Source: Paenibacillus kribbensis (GTDB lineage: Bacteria; Bacillota; Bacilli; Paenibacillales; Paenibacillaceae). From it: DNA of 64,000 nt. The stretch's first letter is position 1, and the number at the start of each line of letters is the position of its first letter. The translations under genes and the position numbers were made by a program. Location: positions 5,393,501-5,457,500 of the forward strand of contig NZ_CP020028.1 of the NCBI RefSeq assembly GCF_002240415.1. Direction: 5' to 3'. Shown piece by piece: positions 31,977 through 43,168 of this stretch. The notes under the pieces are model-generated. The model ran no database searches, was not told the DNA's origin, and was given only the letters and a program-made list of their open reading frames with translations.

Positions 31977-34127
31977 CTATTTCAATTCCATGTAATAAAG
32001 ATTTGTAGGACTATCTTTTGTAATGGTATGTGCGCCAGGAGCAAGTGATACGCTGACAATACCATCAGTTATTGGATAACTGGTTCCATCAACCTTGATT
32101 TTTGTTCCGTCTGCTGAACTAAACACCAATGTTAATGTTGAAGCTTCCGTAGTGGTAAACCCAATACTGGTTGAGCTCTCGATTTTTAAGCATTGAGTTA
32201 GAGTCAAACCATTATACTCTACAGTTCCCTTGTTTGCCGAAAGATTCCCTTTAATATCAAATAAGTAACTATTAGTTCCAGATATAGTAAAGTTATGAAC
32301 CCGTTCTCCAGGTGTTGGTACCGGAACAGGAGTCGGTGTCGGTTCTGGGGTTGGTTCTGGAGTTGGCCCCGGTGTCGGTTCCGGAATAGGCGTTGGTGTT
32401 GGTTCCGGAGTTGGTTCTGAAATAGGAGTCGGCGTTGGCTCCGTTGGGATTGAATCCCCCCCTACAGACACAAGTTGAGTTGTGTAGCTTCTTATTTTAG
32501 CCATTAGAGCTGAATTGAGTGCATACGACGTGTCATCAACGGAATTATCAAATTCCCATGTAAAGTCTCCGTTATTTAGGCGTCCAGCTTTTGCAGTAAC
32601 AATTTGTTCAACATCGCTTACATTATCAATGTCAGCACCATTTACTCCAGTATCAACGCTTGTATCAAAGTTGTTATACGCTGTCCCTCCTTTTAATGCT
32701 TTGTATGAGCTTGGTACGGTCTCATTTCTCGACGAAGCTAAGTACGCATCAAATGAGCTTTTATTTGCCGGAGCTGTCCCGTTATTGGAGTTTGCATAAA
32801 TCAGACTGGCAGCATCAACTATACTATTGTTGTAGGCCTTAATCACACCTCCGTTTTCGCCCGAAAATGTACCTTCCCCTAAAGCATCCGTACCTTGCAA
32901 AGAGCTCAGCATTGGATATTTAGCATGTCTAAAATAATTAGATTCTACAAAGGCTGAAGCTCCCATTGTAGCACCGACACCATATTTTGAAACTCCATCA
33001 AAGAAGTTATTATATATATGAACAGATGCCACTCTTATACGTGGATGACGGGAGTCTGAATGATCAAACCAGTTATGGTGGAAGGTGACAAAGAATTCTG
33101 ACGATTCACTTAAGCCGACCAAAGCTGATTTTCCTGAATCCCAGTAGTGATTATAAGAGATTGTAATATACGTCGATCCATTTTTAACGTCTGTGGAACC
33201 ATCTCCCTTTGCTTGGTCAGCATCTCCTCCTGCAGATCCATAGAATATATCATTATTATGCACCCAAACATTCGCATTTCCTGTATCCATTGAAATACCG
33301 TCATCAGGGAACAACATCAGACCCAGATTTCTCACTTCCACATTTCCGACATATCTAAGAAGTATTCCCCATCCGTAAGCATAAGCATCGTCTCCGATAC
33401 CTTCAACCGTCATATTCATTTCCGAATAATTTTTTTTGCCTTTTACTTGAAGATATCCACTGCTATTCAGTTGTCCTTTCATGTCATCTTCTGTAACTTT
33501 CCCAATAAATCTGATTGCAAGTGGTGTTGTATCATAGCCTTTTTGTCTTAATGCCAAAATCTCGCCCAGACCAACACCTTTTTGAACACGACCTGAGCTA
33601 TTGATTTTCACATCGAGGGTCAATGTTTGTGCAGTCTTGGATGTTACATAAAGAACCTGGGCACCATTCTTAAGTGTTCCGTCTTCATTATAAGCACCCG
33701 AGCCCGTGCCATATTGCGATTTTGATGAGAAAGCAAATCCGGATCTATCATATGACGCTACGGATAGCTTTTTTGAAACAGCACTTACCGTTGATCCGCC
33801 TGGCAGCCTGGCTTCAACCTTCATTACATAATCTCCAGCTGCAAGACCTACGGCATCAGCTCTCCAATAGGAAGGGTATTTTCGGATTAATTCACTATCA
33901 ATTTGTTGATAGTAAGAATCTGACGCGTTTACAGGTTTAACATATACATTATATCCCTCCGCATTGCTTTCAGGTGACCATTCTACATACGCAGTTTCAT
34001 TCCAGCCTCCACCGTCGATGATCGAAAGACCAGCAGCATAAATTTTAGTACCTTGCAATCCTATTAAAGATATTACAAGAGAAAACAATAAAACAATACT
34101 CATTACATTTGTAATCCTCTTTTTCAT
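31977..34127 (-). CDS. Secreted PL1 pectate lyase with proline-rich linker
   Basis: 716 residues from the ATG at 34127, after GGGAGG. Signal peptide (MKKRITNVMSIVLLFSLVIS...YAA). A fibronectin-like domain (about 35-130) leads into a PL1 beta-helix (about 145-500). Key signs are VWVHNNDIFYG, the Ca2+-binding-type GGDADQAKGDGSTDVKNGS, the ITISYNHYWDSGKSALVG strand and the catalytic Arg region SRHPRIRVA. A Pro/Thr/Glu linker of PTPEPTP units (encoded about 32320-32450) joins a C-terminal beta domain (about 620-716), perhaps carbohydrate-binding. It cleaves polygalacturonate outside the cell by beta-elimination. Useful in plant-root habitats. No nearby partner genes. Confidence 0.9.
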   Translation of the reverse strand: MKKRITNVMSIVLLFSLVISLIGLQGTKIYAAGLSIIDGGGWNETAYVEWSPESNAEGYNVYVKPVNASDSYYQQIDSELIRKYPSYWRADAVGLAAGDYVMKVEARLPGGSTVSAVSKKLSVASYDRSGFAFSSKSQYGTGSGAYNEDGTLKNGAQVLYVTSKTAQTLTLDVKINSSGRVQKGVGLGEILALRQKGYDTTPLAIRFIGKVTEDDMKGQLNSSGYLQVKGKKNYSEMNMTVEGIGDDAYAYGWGILLRYVGNVEVRNLGLMLFPDDGISMDTGNANVWVHNNDIFYGSAGGDADQAKGDGSTDVKNGSTYITISYNHYWDSGKSALVGLSESSEFFVTFHHNWFDHSDSRHPRIRVASVHIYNNFFDGVSKYGVGATMGASAFVESNYFRHAKYPMLSSLQGTDALGEGTFSGENGGVIKAYNNSIVDAASLIYANSNNGTAPANKSSFDAYLASSRNETVPSSYKALKGGTAYNNFDTSVDTGVNGADIDNVSDVEQIVTAKAGRLNNGDFTWEFDNSVDDTSYALNSALMAKIRSYTTQLVSVGGDSIPTEPTPTPISEPTPEPTPTPIPEPTPGPTPEPTPEPTPTPVPVPTPGERVHNFTISGTNSYLFDIKGNLSANKGTVEYNGLTLTQCLKIESSTSIGFTTTEASTLTLVFSSADGTKIKVDGTSYPITDGIVSVSLAPGAHTITKDSPTNLYYMELK

Positions 34128-34524
34128 TTCCAATCCTCCCAAATTTGATTTGTTGCATACACCATTGAACCGTTATCAAAATACCGACAAGTTTCTCGAT
34201 CCACCTCCCCTCGTGTAATCATATTAATGAAACACATCCAAACTTTATAATGAGAAAAAAGTCACAATACATGAGTCAAACTAATGCGACTTACATTCAA
34301 ACTACAGCGTCTATCCATAATCTTCAAGGGGGAGAAATTAGTATTATATAAGACTCTTTCCCATAATTTCGAACTAATTCGTCATCATTCGTCAATATCC
34401 CCCTCCTTTCAACGTCCTAAATTGCGGTGTATATTAGGAGATATTTCCTGGTTCATTTTTGCTAGAAATTAATTGGATGAATATCCCTACGGGTAGAAAT
34501 TTGACACTAACCAGTGCATTTTTC

Positions 34525-34850
34525 ATGGCGATAAAAGGTCAAAAGCTTAAGACGTGTGCAGAGGAGCTAAAGATGGAGGCGATCCGCCCGCACGTTAAGG
34601 AAAACTGGACGTACCGACAGATTACGCTCACTTGGGAATACAAGATAAGGTTCGGATGGAGCGTTGAATGTGTAAATCGCGAGAATGGGTGAATTGGGCC
34701 TGCTGGATCAGCGGGGAAGACGAGCCCAATATGCGAATCAGAACCGCTACGTTTAACAGCTCCGGCGGGAAAACGAACTGCTAAAAAAGTGTTTGGGAAT
34801 CTGGAGGCAGGAGGGAAAGTCAGCCGAACCAAATATGCCGAAGACTTCAC
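34525..34850 (+). mobile_element. Decayed IS3-family transposase OrfA fragment
   Basis: Translation in mixed frames gives MAIKGQKLKTCAEELKMEAIR, then ENWTYRQITL, GIQDKVRMER, then LGLLDQRGRRAQYANQNRYV and QLRRENELLKKCLGIW. This is the order of an IS3-type OrfA with helix-turn-helix and a leucine-zipper-like tail. At least two frameshifts and stops break it, and OrfB (DDE) is absent. No terminal repeats are clear. The fragment lies between pectate lyase and the partial ssrA copy; the surrounding 34128-34524 has no gene. Confidence 0.65.
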
Positions 34851-34941
34851 GGTAGACATGGTCAATCACAAATACGTATTTGAGGAATTGGCCGAAATAA
34901 TTAAGAAGTATTGTGTGGTAATTAAATCATACGGAGATGCA

Positions 34942-34969
34942 AAAAAGCGACCGAGGCAGGTCGCTTTTT
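34942..34969. terminator. Terminator beside the partial ssrA copy
   Basis: AAAAAGCGACC and GGTCGCTTTTT form a perfect 11-bp stem with a 6-base loop. It stands at the same relative place to the partial ssrA copy as the terminator of intact ssrA does, as if moved with it. Confidence 0.75.
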
Positions 34970-34981
34970 CTAGTGGTATAA

Positions 34982-35064
34982 ATGGAGGAAAGGGGAGTCG
35001 AACCCTGCCCAAAAATATCGCCACACAGGCTTCTACGGGTGTAGTCACGGTTTTGATGTCACCC
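34982..35064 (-). repeat. Degenerate copy of the ssrA (tmRNA) 3' end, island attachment relic
   Basis: 35030-35064 matches 37102-37136 in 34 of 35 bases, and 34982-35026 matches the T-arm and 3' acceptor part (37053-37098) with a few changes, including a lost G in the T stem. Orientation is the same as ssrA. Only about 83 nt of the 362-nt RNA are present, with no tag and no 5' half, so it is not a functional gene. A duplicate 3' end is what integration into ssrA leaves. Confidence 0.8.
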
Positions 35065-35304
35065 TAGCAAGGGTTCGTTGTATAGCTCGTTTACTTGCCT
35101 TAACCTACTACTAATCTTTTCGGCTGGGGATGATCGTCCGAGCCAACTATTGGAGGCACCGAGAACTGCACTTGGATACAGCTAGTATAATCACTCCCTT
35201 TATATGGATAACTGCCAGCATTCACTTTGACAACAACACAATATTTTGCAAAGATAATTTTACAAGAACCGTGAACCCCAAATTAACCCCCAGTAGGAGG
35301 AATT

Positions 35305-36927
35305 ATGTTTAAGATAGAAACCTATGATTATACCAATAAAAACTTTGATGAATGGGACATCCCTTTTGACTATCACTGCGTCTACATATTAGAAAATGGT
35401 AAAGAGGCCTACATTGGTGAAACCAACAACTCCATCAGAAGAGCGAAGGAACACGCTAGCAACTCCCAAAAAAATAAGAATAAAAAATACCTTTTTAACA
35501 AAATGCATATAATTACTGGATCACCAATGGAGGAAACACCAGCCAAGCATTATGAAAACCTGCTAATAAAACTAATGAAGGTTGATAAAAAGTTTCATAT
35601 TGTAAATGGAAGTGACGGCCAAAAGCCGCATTACCAAAGAAAGAATGATTTTGAACGGCATTTTGATAAGCTATGGTTCCAGCTTGAAGAAAAAGGGCTG
35701 GTAAAAACGAAAGAATTTAATACGATCATTAACTCAAATGCATATAAGTACTCTCCTCATACTACCCTAACCGAAGAACAACACAAGACCTTAACAAGTA
35801 TTGTTCACACCATTGATTCAGGTGAGACTCTACCACATGAACCGACTTTCAATACAAGGCCAATTCTCATAAGAGGTGATGCGGGAACCGGGAAAACTGT
35901 TGTAGCCACTTCACTGTTCCATTATTTAAAAAGCAATGAGCGTTATAGAGATAAAAAAATCGCATTGGTGTATGCAAATCCCTGCACTCGCAGCGAAATT
36001 CAAGAAGTTTTTAAGAATACGGAGGGGTTGAGCAAAAAAGACGTTATCAGCCCAGTGGAAGTCACCAAACAACACTACGACATTATTATTTGCGATGAAG
36101 CCCAACGACTGAGAAGAGGTAAAAATCTCGGAATGTATTACGTACATTTTAAAACAGGGAATGTCCGACTCGGATTCGATAAAACACACGATGAATTGGA
36201 TTGGATTATGGCTAATTCCAACTGCCAGATTCTATTCTATGACGGAAAACAAAGTACAAGTCCTTCCGACATAACACGCGAACAATTTGAAGAAAGACTG
36301 TATGAAAGAAAGCGGGGGATTCGTCCTATAGAGCTAGATGAACAGATGCGAATAAAAGCTGGCGATAGCTATGTCCCTTACATCTACGATGTGCTTTATC
36401 AAAAAACTACTAACAATCTTGCATTTGAAAACTATGATTTTAAACTTTTCACCTCGTTTTCCGATATGGTGAACGCCCTTGATGTAAAGGAAAAAGACAT
36501 GGGGCTATGCAGGCTTTGTACAGGATATGCTTGGGAATGGAAAGGTAAAGAAGACAACAAATTAGTAGATATCTGTATTGACGGTGTTAACATTAAATGG
36601 AACAGTCAGACAGGCGGTTGGTTAAGCAATTTAAATGCTAAAAAAGAGATGGGTAGTATTTATACATTGCCTGGACTTGATTTAAACTATGCCGGAGTTA
36701 TTATTGGTCCAGATCTCGTTTTTGATAAATTGGACAATATGATAAAAATAAATAAGGATAATTTTTTCGACAACAAAGTAAAGAATGGAATAACTGTTGA
36801 AGAACTGAAAGCTTACATTCTTAATACATATGCGGTTTTTCTAACTCGTGGTATCAGAGGAACATACATCTATGTTTGTGACGATAACCTAAGAGAGTAT
36901 TTTGAGAGGTATATTCCTTATTACTAA
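35305..36927 (+). CDS. GIY-YIG nuclease fused to DUF2075 (Schlafen-like) helicase
   Basis: 540 residues. N-terminal GIY-YIG nuclease (about 22-100): VYILENGKEAYIGET with YIG at 36-38, Arg45/46, His50 and the catalytic-type Glu84 (KHYENLL). From ~155 a superfamily 1-like ATPase: Walker A GDAGTGKT (191-198), NPCTRSEIQEVF, Walker B DIIICDEAQRL (DEAQ 266-269), LDEQMR, and the late motif FLTRGIRGTYIYVCDD that marks DUF2075. Nuclease-plus-helicase fusions often act in phage defence or DNA repair; that is inference here. The gene is AT-rich, lies alone between two ssrA 3' ends, and no integrase is nearby. The ATG at 35305 follows TAGGAGG. Both active sites look intact. The 240 bases before the gene (35065-35304) show nothing else. 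Confidence 0.85.
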   Translation: MFKIETYDYTNKNFDEWDIPFDYHCVYILENGKEAYIGETNNSIRRAKEHASNSQKNKNKKYLFNKMHIITGSPMEETPAKHYENLLIKLMKVDKKFHIVNGSDGQKPHYQRKNDFERHFDKLWFQLEEKGLVKTKEFNTIINSNAYKYSPHTTLTEEQHKTLTSIVHTIDSGETLPHEPTFNTRPILIRGDAGTGKTVVATSLFHYLKSNERYRDKKIALVYANPCTRSEIQEVFKNTEGLSKKDVISPVEVTKQHYDIIICDEAQRLRRGKNLGMYYVHFKTGNVRLGFDKTHDELDWIMANSNCQILFYDGKQSTSPSDITREQFEERLYERKRGIRPIELDEQMRIKAGDSYVPYIYDVLYQKTTNNLAFENYDFKLFTSFSDMVNALDVKEKDMGLCRLCTGYAWEWKGKEDNKLVDICIDGVNIKWNSQTGGWLSNLNAKKEMGSIYTLPGLDLNYAGVIIGPDLVFDKLDNMIKINKDNFFDNKVKNGITVEELKAYILNTYAVFLTRGIRGTYIYVCDDNLREYFERYIPYY

Positions 36928-37003
36928 CTACATAAAGTTGCACTCCGGTTGACTTTACCACCGATGCTTATTCTACGAGTCAACCCGCTGCGTCTCCGTA
37001 GAC

Positions 37004-37041
37004 AGCAAAACCCGCTAACCATCAGGTCAGCGGGTTTTGCT
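37004..37041 (-). terminator. Terminator of ssrA
   Basis: On the minus strand, AGCAAAACCCGCTGACC pairs with GGTTAGCGGGTTTTGCT with one mismatch; the T run is inside the stem. It starts 12 bases past the tmRNA 3' end. Confidence 0.8.
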
Positions 37042-37053
37042 GTAATTTCCATA

Positions 37054-37415
37054 TGGAGGCGAGGGGAGTCGAACCCCTGTCCGAAGATAACGACACATAA
37101 GCTTCTACGGGTGTAGTCACAGTTTTGATGTCACCCGAGTACCGCCCCGTAACCGGCTGTACGTTGGGTCAGCCTGATTGTCTTCTTCAGCACACCCCAG
37201 GCGGAGATGTGACAGCGTATCCCACTATAGGTTAGCCCCTACATCCGGCACATGGGCGATGCAGGAGAGGAGCACGCTCACAGGTTATTAAGCTGCGAAA
37301 GCGTAGTTGTTTTGTTGTTTGCCGTTTAATAGGCTTTAGCGTTGATGAAGCGGACGCGTCCCCACTACCCGCTACCCATGCTCGAACTATCCCCGTCGAA
37401 TCCATAAACGCCCCC
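37054..37415 (-). ncRNA. ssrA: tmRNA (transfer-messenger RNA)
   Basis: 362 nt, excluding the CCA tail, which is not encoded. The 5' GGGGGCG pairs with 3' CGCCTCC as an acceptor stem with a discriminator A; GTTCGACTCCCC is the T loop and 3' T stem. The start GGGGGCGTTTATGGATTCGACGGG is the usual tmRNA opening. The tag frame at 37323-37291 reads GKQQNNYAFAA followed by two stops; it should add this degradation tag to stalled proteins. Pseudoknots lie between, not drawn here. The partner smpB is 260 bases upstream. Its 3' end is an island insertion site here (see 34982-35064). Confidence 0.95.
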
Positions 37416-37674
37416 TCATTAAAAAAGGGCTCCACGGATTAATCCGGAAATACCGGAGCATAAGCATGCATAATATCGGAAGCTGAATCCTGAGATTCAA
37501 CAGTCGAACCAAGTTGAACACAAAATACATTTGAAAACTTACTACTTCGTTAGTATACCATATTACATGTCATAACGAAACGGAATGAAGCCATTTCAGC
37601 TCGATAAAATAGCACCATTACAGGAACAAGTAGCTTATCCACGTAATTTGTACCATACATGATAATGCAGCAAC

Positions 37675-38154
37675 CTATCTCGCAATTTTTTGCTTCTCAC
37701 GCAGAGCGCGTTGGATATCACGCTGTGCATCGCGTTTGGCAGCCGTTTCCCGCTTGTCATACTGCTTTTTACCTCTGCCCAATCCAAGCAGCAGTTTGGC
37801 ATAGCCGTTGCGCACGTAAATCTTGAGCGGTACGATCGTATAGCCTTCCTGTTTGGACAGACCGATAAGCTTACGAATCTGCTCTTTGTGCAGCAGTAGC
37901 TTACGCGTACGCGTCGGATCGGTTGGATTGTTGCGATTACCTTGCTCAAAGGGACTGATGTGCATATTGTGAATATGAATCTCGCCATTACGGATCGTAG
38001 CAAAAGCATCACTGATGTTGGATCGACCATTCCGCAAGGACTTGATCTCCGTTCCCGTTAACACCATGCCCGCCTCGTAGGTGTCCTCAATAAAATAGTC
38101 ATGGGAAGCTTTTTTGTTCTGGGCGAGCACTTTCCCGTCTGCCTTCTTACCCAT
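37675..38154 (-). CDS. smpB: SsrA-binding protein SmpB
   Basis: 159 residues from the ATG at 38154, after AAGGAGTGG; a start 10 codons earlier overlaps that site. The OB-fold core is conserved: [29 protein letters not shown], then [16 protein letters not shown] and [12 protein letters not shown]. The lysine-rich C-terminal tail ([31 protein letters not shown]), which enters the ribosome mRNA channel, is full length. SmpB delivers tmRNA to stalled ribosomes. Gene order secG-rnr-smpB-ssrA is the usual Firmicutes one. Confidence 0.97.
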   Translation of the reverse strand: MGKKADGKVLAQNKKASHDYFIEDTYEAGMVLTGTEIKSLRNGRSNISDAFATIRNGEIHIHNMHISPFEQGNRNNPTDPTRTRKLLLHKEQIRKLIGLSKQEGYTIVPLKIYVRNGYAKLLLGLGRGKKQYDKRETAAKRDAQRDIQRALREKQKIAR

Positions 38155-38328
38155 GAATACCACTCCTTTGAATAACGTAATCAACTTCTAAATCCAAGCA
38201 TTTCATCTGATGGCTACCAAGCTCCACCTAGAAACATATTGTAACAAAATTCAGATGGTAAAAGCAAGAAAGACAAGCTCTCACTCCTGCACTCGCGATT
38301 CATATGATTTACATACTTCAAAAACAAA

Positions 38329-38363
38329 GTGGCCTCCATCTATCACAGCAGACGGAAGCCACT
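38329..38363 (-). terminator. Terminator after rnr
   Basis: On the minus strand, AGTGGCTTCCGTC and GATGGAGGCCACT form a stem with one mismatch pair, followed by TTGTTTTTG. It ends rnr transcription; 38155-38328 otherwise shows only the smpB promoter region, not assigned. Confidence 0.65.
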
Positions 38364-38436
38364 CTCGTACATACCCTAGAATCAGCTTTACACGCTGAAA
38401 CAATCAATTCAGCCAGCAATAAGCGGTCTATCCTGA

Positions 38437-41037
38437 TTACTTCTTCTTTTTTCGTACAAATGCAGCGGTGCCGTTACCTCCACTACCGCCTTTATTCTTC
38501 CGTTTGCGACGCCCGGCACCTTCACCGCTTGATCCGGCGTCACTGCCTGGTGTAGCTGCACTGCCGATAAAAATACCGCTAGCAGATGTCTTCTTCTTCC
38601 GGCGTTTGCTTGTACCGGCGATTGGCGAATTGTATCCGCCCTTGCCACTACCAAAGCCAAAGCTGCCTGCCGAGCCGGCTCCGTTTCCACCACCGCGGCC
38701 TGCGCGACCTGTGGTGCTAATGCCTCCGCTGCCGGCCTCTTTAGGCTTCCCAGCCGCTTCACGACCGCCTTTACGCTCTCTGCCAGCCTTGTCCTTGCCG
38801 CCCTTGCGGTCACGTCCATCGCGGCCTTTACCGCGGCCCTCGCCACGCGCAAAGCCTCCGCCTTGTCCCGAGCCGCCCGTCCGCTCACGGCGTTGCCGCT
38901 GCTTCATATCGACAAGCTCGAAGTCAATTGTGTAATCCTCCATATTGACGCGGGCGACACGAACCTTGACCTCATCTCCGATGCGGAATACCTTAGAGGT
39001 GCGTTCACCGATTAGCGCCATATGCTGCTCGTCAAAATGGTAATAGTCATCCGTAAGCGCACTCAAGCGCGTCAGACCCTCCACCGTATTGTCCAACTCG
39101 ATGAACATACCGAAGCTGGTTACGCTGCTGATGATGCCCTCGAACTCCTCGCCAACCTTGTCCAGCATGTATTCAGCCTTTTTCATTTGCTCTGTGTCGC
39201 GCTCTGCATCCACAGCCACACGTTCTCGCTCGGAGGATTGCTGCGCAATATCTGGCATGCGTGCAGTCAGATATTCCTGACGCTCATCTGTCAAAGCCCC
39301 GCCATTCTCCAATACCTCACGAATGACACGGTGAATCACCAAATCAGGATAACGGCGAATTGGCGATGTAAAATGAGAATAATACTCCGCAGCCAGTCCA
39401 AAATGCCCTGTAGACTCTGCATCATACTTCGCCTGCTTCATCGAACGCAGCATCATGGTACTAAGCACCGTCTGCTCCTTCGTGCCCTGAATGTCCTCCA
39501 GCAACGTTTGCAACGCACGCGGGTGAATGGAATTCCCACGGCCTTTGATCTGGTGTCCAAAATTAGCGGCAAACGCCATGAAATTTTGCAGCTTCTCCGG
39601 GTCCGGGTCCTCATGAATCCGGTAGAGGAAAGGCACCTTGAGCCAGTGGAAATGCTCGGCCACGGTTTCATTGGCTGCCAGCATAAATTCCTCGATAATT
39701 TGCTCGGCTATCGTACGATCTCTTTTTACGATATCGACAGCTTTACCTTCATCGTCCACAATCACTTTCGCTTCATCAAAATCGAAATCAACCGCACCCC
39801 GGCGCATCCGGTTAGCACGCAGCTTCAATGCCAGTTCCTTCATCGTACGGAATACTTCTACCAGATCTTTGTACCGTTCCATCAATTCGGCATCTTCCTC
39901 TTCGAGGATTTTGCGAACGTTGGTGTATGTCATTCGTTCCTTCGTCTTAATCACACTGGTGAAAATATCATGCTTTACAACCTTCATATGCTCGTTGAAT
40001 TCCATTTCACAGGACAAAGTCAAGCGATCCACCTGCGGATTCAAAGAACAAATCCCGTTGGAAAGCCGGTGTGGAAGCATAGGAATGACACGGTCGACCA
40101 AATAAACGCTACAGCCGCGGTTATAAGCCTCCTGATCCAGCTTGGAGTTCTCACGCACATAATACCCTACGTCGGCAATATGAACGCCCAGACGGTAGTT
40201 TCCGTTCGGCAGACGCTCTACATTAACCGCATCATCCAGGTCTTTGGCATCCTCGCCATCAATCGTAACAATGATCTTATCACGCAAATCGCGACGTCCC
40301 TGACGTACAATTTCTTCCTCCGTAATCGCGTCGGGAGCCTGATCCGCTTCCGCTGTCACTTCATCGGGGAAAGCCTCCGGAAGCTGATGCTTGCGAATCA
40401 CCGACAAAATGTCGACGCCTGGATCGTCCTTGTGACCCAGCACCTCCAGCACTTCGCCTTCCGCTGCCGCCCGTCCCTCCGGGTAGCTCACAATACGCAC
40501 AACGACCTTTTGCCCGTTCACAGCTCCGTTGAAGCTGTCCTTTGGAATAAAAATATCCCGGTTAATGCGCTTATCATCCGGCAAAACAAAACCGTATGCT
40601 TCGTGGCTCTGAAACACACCCACCACTTGAAGCACAGCGCGCTTCACGATCCGCACGACTTCGCCTTCCAATCGGCCACCCGCAGGTCCCTTTGACGTCA
40701 CTCTTACCAGCACCGTGTCTCCATTCATCGCGCTCTTTAAATCGTTAGCATGAATGTATACATCCGGGTGCTCCCGGTCCTCTGGAATCAAAAAAGCAAA
40801 GCCCTTGGCATGAGCCTGCAAGCGCCCGCGCTGCAAATCCATCCGTTCCGGCACACCATAACGGTTTGTGCGGGTCAGTAAAATTTTCCCATCTTCCTCC
40901 AGTGCGTTCAAGAGCTTAAGGAATTCGCGAAACTCTTCTGCGTCCTTAATGTCAAAATGCTGCTCCAGCTCCTGGTATGTCATAGGCTTGTATGCGGTCT
41001 CTCGCATAAAATCAAGTAGTTGTTGCTCTGTTATCAT
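38437..41037 (-). CDS. rnr: Ribonuclease R
   Basis: About 866 residues from the ATG at 41037, after GAGGTGG; a TTG 7 codons earlier has no site. Order: winged-helix N domain ([27 protein letters not shown]), two cold-shock domains, RNB catalytic domain with [17 protein letters not shown] (metal Asps) and HIADVGYYV, then S1 domain ([19 protein letters not shown]). The last ~155 residues are a low-complexity Gly/Arg/Lys/Ser tail ending KKKK, longer than in many RNase R proteins. It degrades structured RNA 3' to 5' and, with tmRNA, faulty mRNAs. Located between secG and smpB as usual. Confidence 0.96.
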   Translation of the reverse strand: MITEQQLLDFMRETAYKPMTYQELEQHFDIKDAEEFREFLKLLNALEEDGKILLTRTNRYGVPERMDLQRGRLQAHAKGFAFLIPEDREHPDVYIHANDLKSAMNGDTVLVRVTSKGPAGGRLEGEVVRIVKRAVLQVVGVFQSHEAYGFVLPDDKRINRDIFIPKDSFNGAVNGQKVVVRIVSYPEGRAAAEGEVLEVLGHKDDPGVDILSVIRKHQLPEAFPDEVTAEADQAPDAITEEEIVRQGRRDLRDKIIVTIDGEDAKDLDDAVNVERLPNGNYRLGVHIADVGYYVRENSKLDQEAYNRGCSVYLVDRVIPMLPHRLSNGICSLNPQVDRLTLSCEMEFNEHMKVVKHDIFTSVIKTKERMTYTNVRKILEEEDAELMERYKDLVEVFRTMKELALKLRANRMRRGAVDFDFDEAKVIVDDEGKAVDIVKRDRTIAEQIIEEFMLAANETVAEHFHWLKVPFLYRIHEDPDPEKLQNFMAFAANFGHQIKGRGNSIHPRALQTLLEDIQGTKEQTVLSTMMLRSMKQAKYDAESTGHFGLAAEYYSHFTSPIRRYPDLVIHRVIREVLENGGALTDERQEYLTARMPDIAQQSSERERVAVDAERDTEQMKKAEYMLDKVGEEFEGIISSVTSFGMFIELDNTVEGLTRLSALTDDYYHFDEQHMALIGERTSKVFRIGDEVKVRVARVNMEDYTIDFELVDMKQRQRRERTGGSGQGGGFARGEGRGKGRDGRDRKGGKDKAGRERKGGREAAGKPKEAGSGGISTTGRAGRGGGNGAGSAGSFGFGSGKGGYNSPIAGTSKRRKKKTSASGIFIGSAATPGSDAGSSGEGAGRRKRKNKGGSGGNGTAAFVRKKKK

Positions 41038-41173
41038 AATTTTGTCCACCTCGGGCAACCTTTAATTTTCAGTAATAATCCGCATGTTCCTTGTTCCTGT
41101 TACAAGGCTCTTATATACTCATACCCTAGTATACACGAATTTAATCGACGGCATCCCTGCCTGTCTAAAATCC

Positions 41174-41207
41174 AAAAAAGCCCCCGTTTCCAGTGAAACG
41201 AAGGCTT
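41174..41207 (-). terminator. Terminator after secG
   Basis: On the minus strand, AAGCCTTCGTTTC and GAAACGGGGGCTT form a stem with an inner mismatch bulge, followed by TTTTTTGG. It lies 17 bases after the secG stop, so rnr needs its own promoter in 41038-41173. Confidence 0.75.
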
Positions 41208-41223
41208 AATGTAGATATTTATC

Positions 41224-41457
41224 TTATTTTGCAAAAAATGCAACCAGAACGGCAACAATCATAAAACACGCACCCAAAACGGCAGTTGCGCGTTGCAAAA
41301 TCAAATCCATACCGCGAGCTTTTGTCTTGCCGAACAGATGCTCAGCACCGCCAGAGATGGCACCGGACAAACCTGCACTTTTCCCTTTTTGCAGTAAAAC
41401 AACCGCAATAACAGCAATCGAGAACACAATGAGCAGCACTTTCAAAAAGATTTCCAT
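41224..41457 (-). CDS. secG: Preprotein translocase subunit SecG
   Basis: 77 residues from the ATG at 41457, after GGGAGGTGG; an earlier start covers that site. Two membrane helices ([22 protein letters not shown] and [19 protein letters not shown]) flank the loop [20 protein letters not shown], the SecG signature. It assists SecYE in protein export. Normal length. It is followed by rnr and smpB, though a terminator intervenes. Confidence 0.96.
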   Translation of the reverse strand: MEIFLKVLLIVFSIAVIAVVLLQKGKSAGLSGAISGGAEHLFGKTKARGMDLILQRATAVLGACFMIVAVLVAFFAK

Positions 41458-41695
41458 GAAAAATCCCACCTCCCTGAGCGTATACATCTGTTTTGCAAAA
41501 CAACACAGCCTCTTTTATGAAAACATGTCCATATCATGTTATGAATAGCCGGAAATTAACGCAAAACACTACTTTCATTTTACCACAACTTCCAGTAGAT
41601 AACAACCAGCTATGACGATTGACTCCGATCAAACCTTTACAAAGATACATCTGCATGCTCATCTACTTATATACACGTATACACAGACAATTAAC

Positions 41696-41732
41696 AAAAA
41701 CAGACCTGCTCACAGTAGCGAGCAGGTCTGTT
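41696..41732 (-). terminator. Terminator of the glycolytic operon
   Basis: On the minus strand, AACAGACCTGCTC pairs perfectly with GAGCAGGTCTGTT around an 8-base loop, then TTTGTTAA. It lies 87 bases past the eno stop. The rest of 41458-41818 holds the secG promoter region but no gene. Confidence 0.85.
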
Positions 41733-41818
41733 GGATCATTGCGTAAAAGCTTCGTGCGTCCAAGCCTCGTGATCATCAACCACAAAGCTTGAAACACCGT
41801 CAGCATGTTGGCGCAATA

Positions 41819-43111
<1,293 letters not shown>

Positions 43112-43168
43112 TTAATCTCCTTTGTGAATCATAATTTATTGGTCAAGCCTATATTTATTAAATCAAGC

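Noticed and set aside
32320..32450. Tandem-looking repeats suggesting a CRISPR or VNTR
   Set aside because: They are short degenerate units that encode the PTPEPTP linker of the pectate lyase, without spacers.
34789..35067. 92-codon frame across the IS3 fragment and ssrA copy
   Set aside because: It joins transposase remnant, terminator and non-coding RNA sequence, so it is a chance frame.
39022..40695. 557-codon frame opposite rnr
   Set aside because: Antisense shadow of ribonuclease R; His/Leu/Arg-rich, with no recognisable domain.
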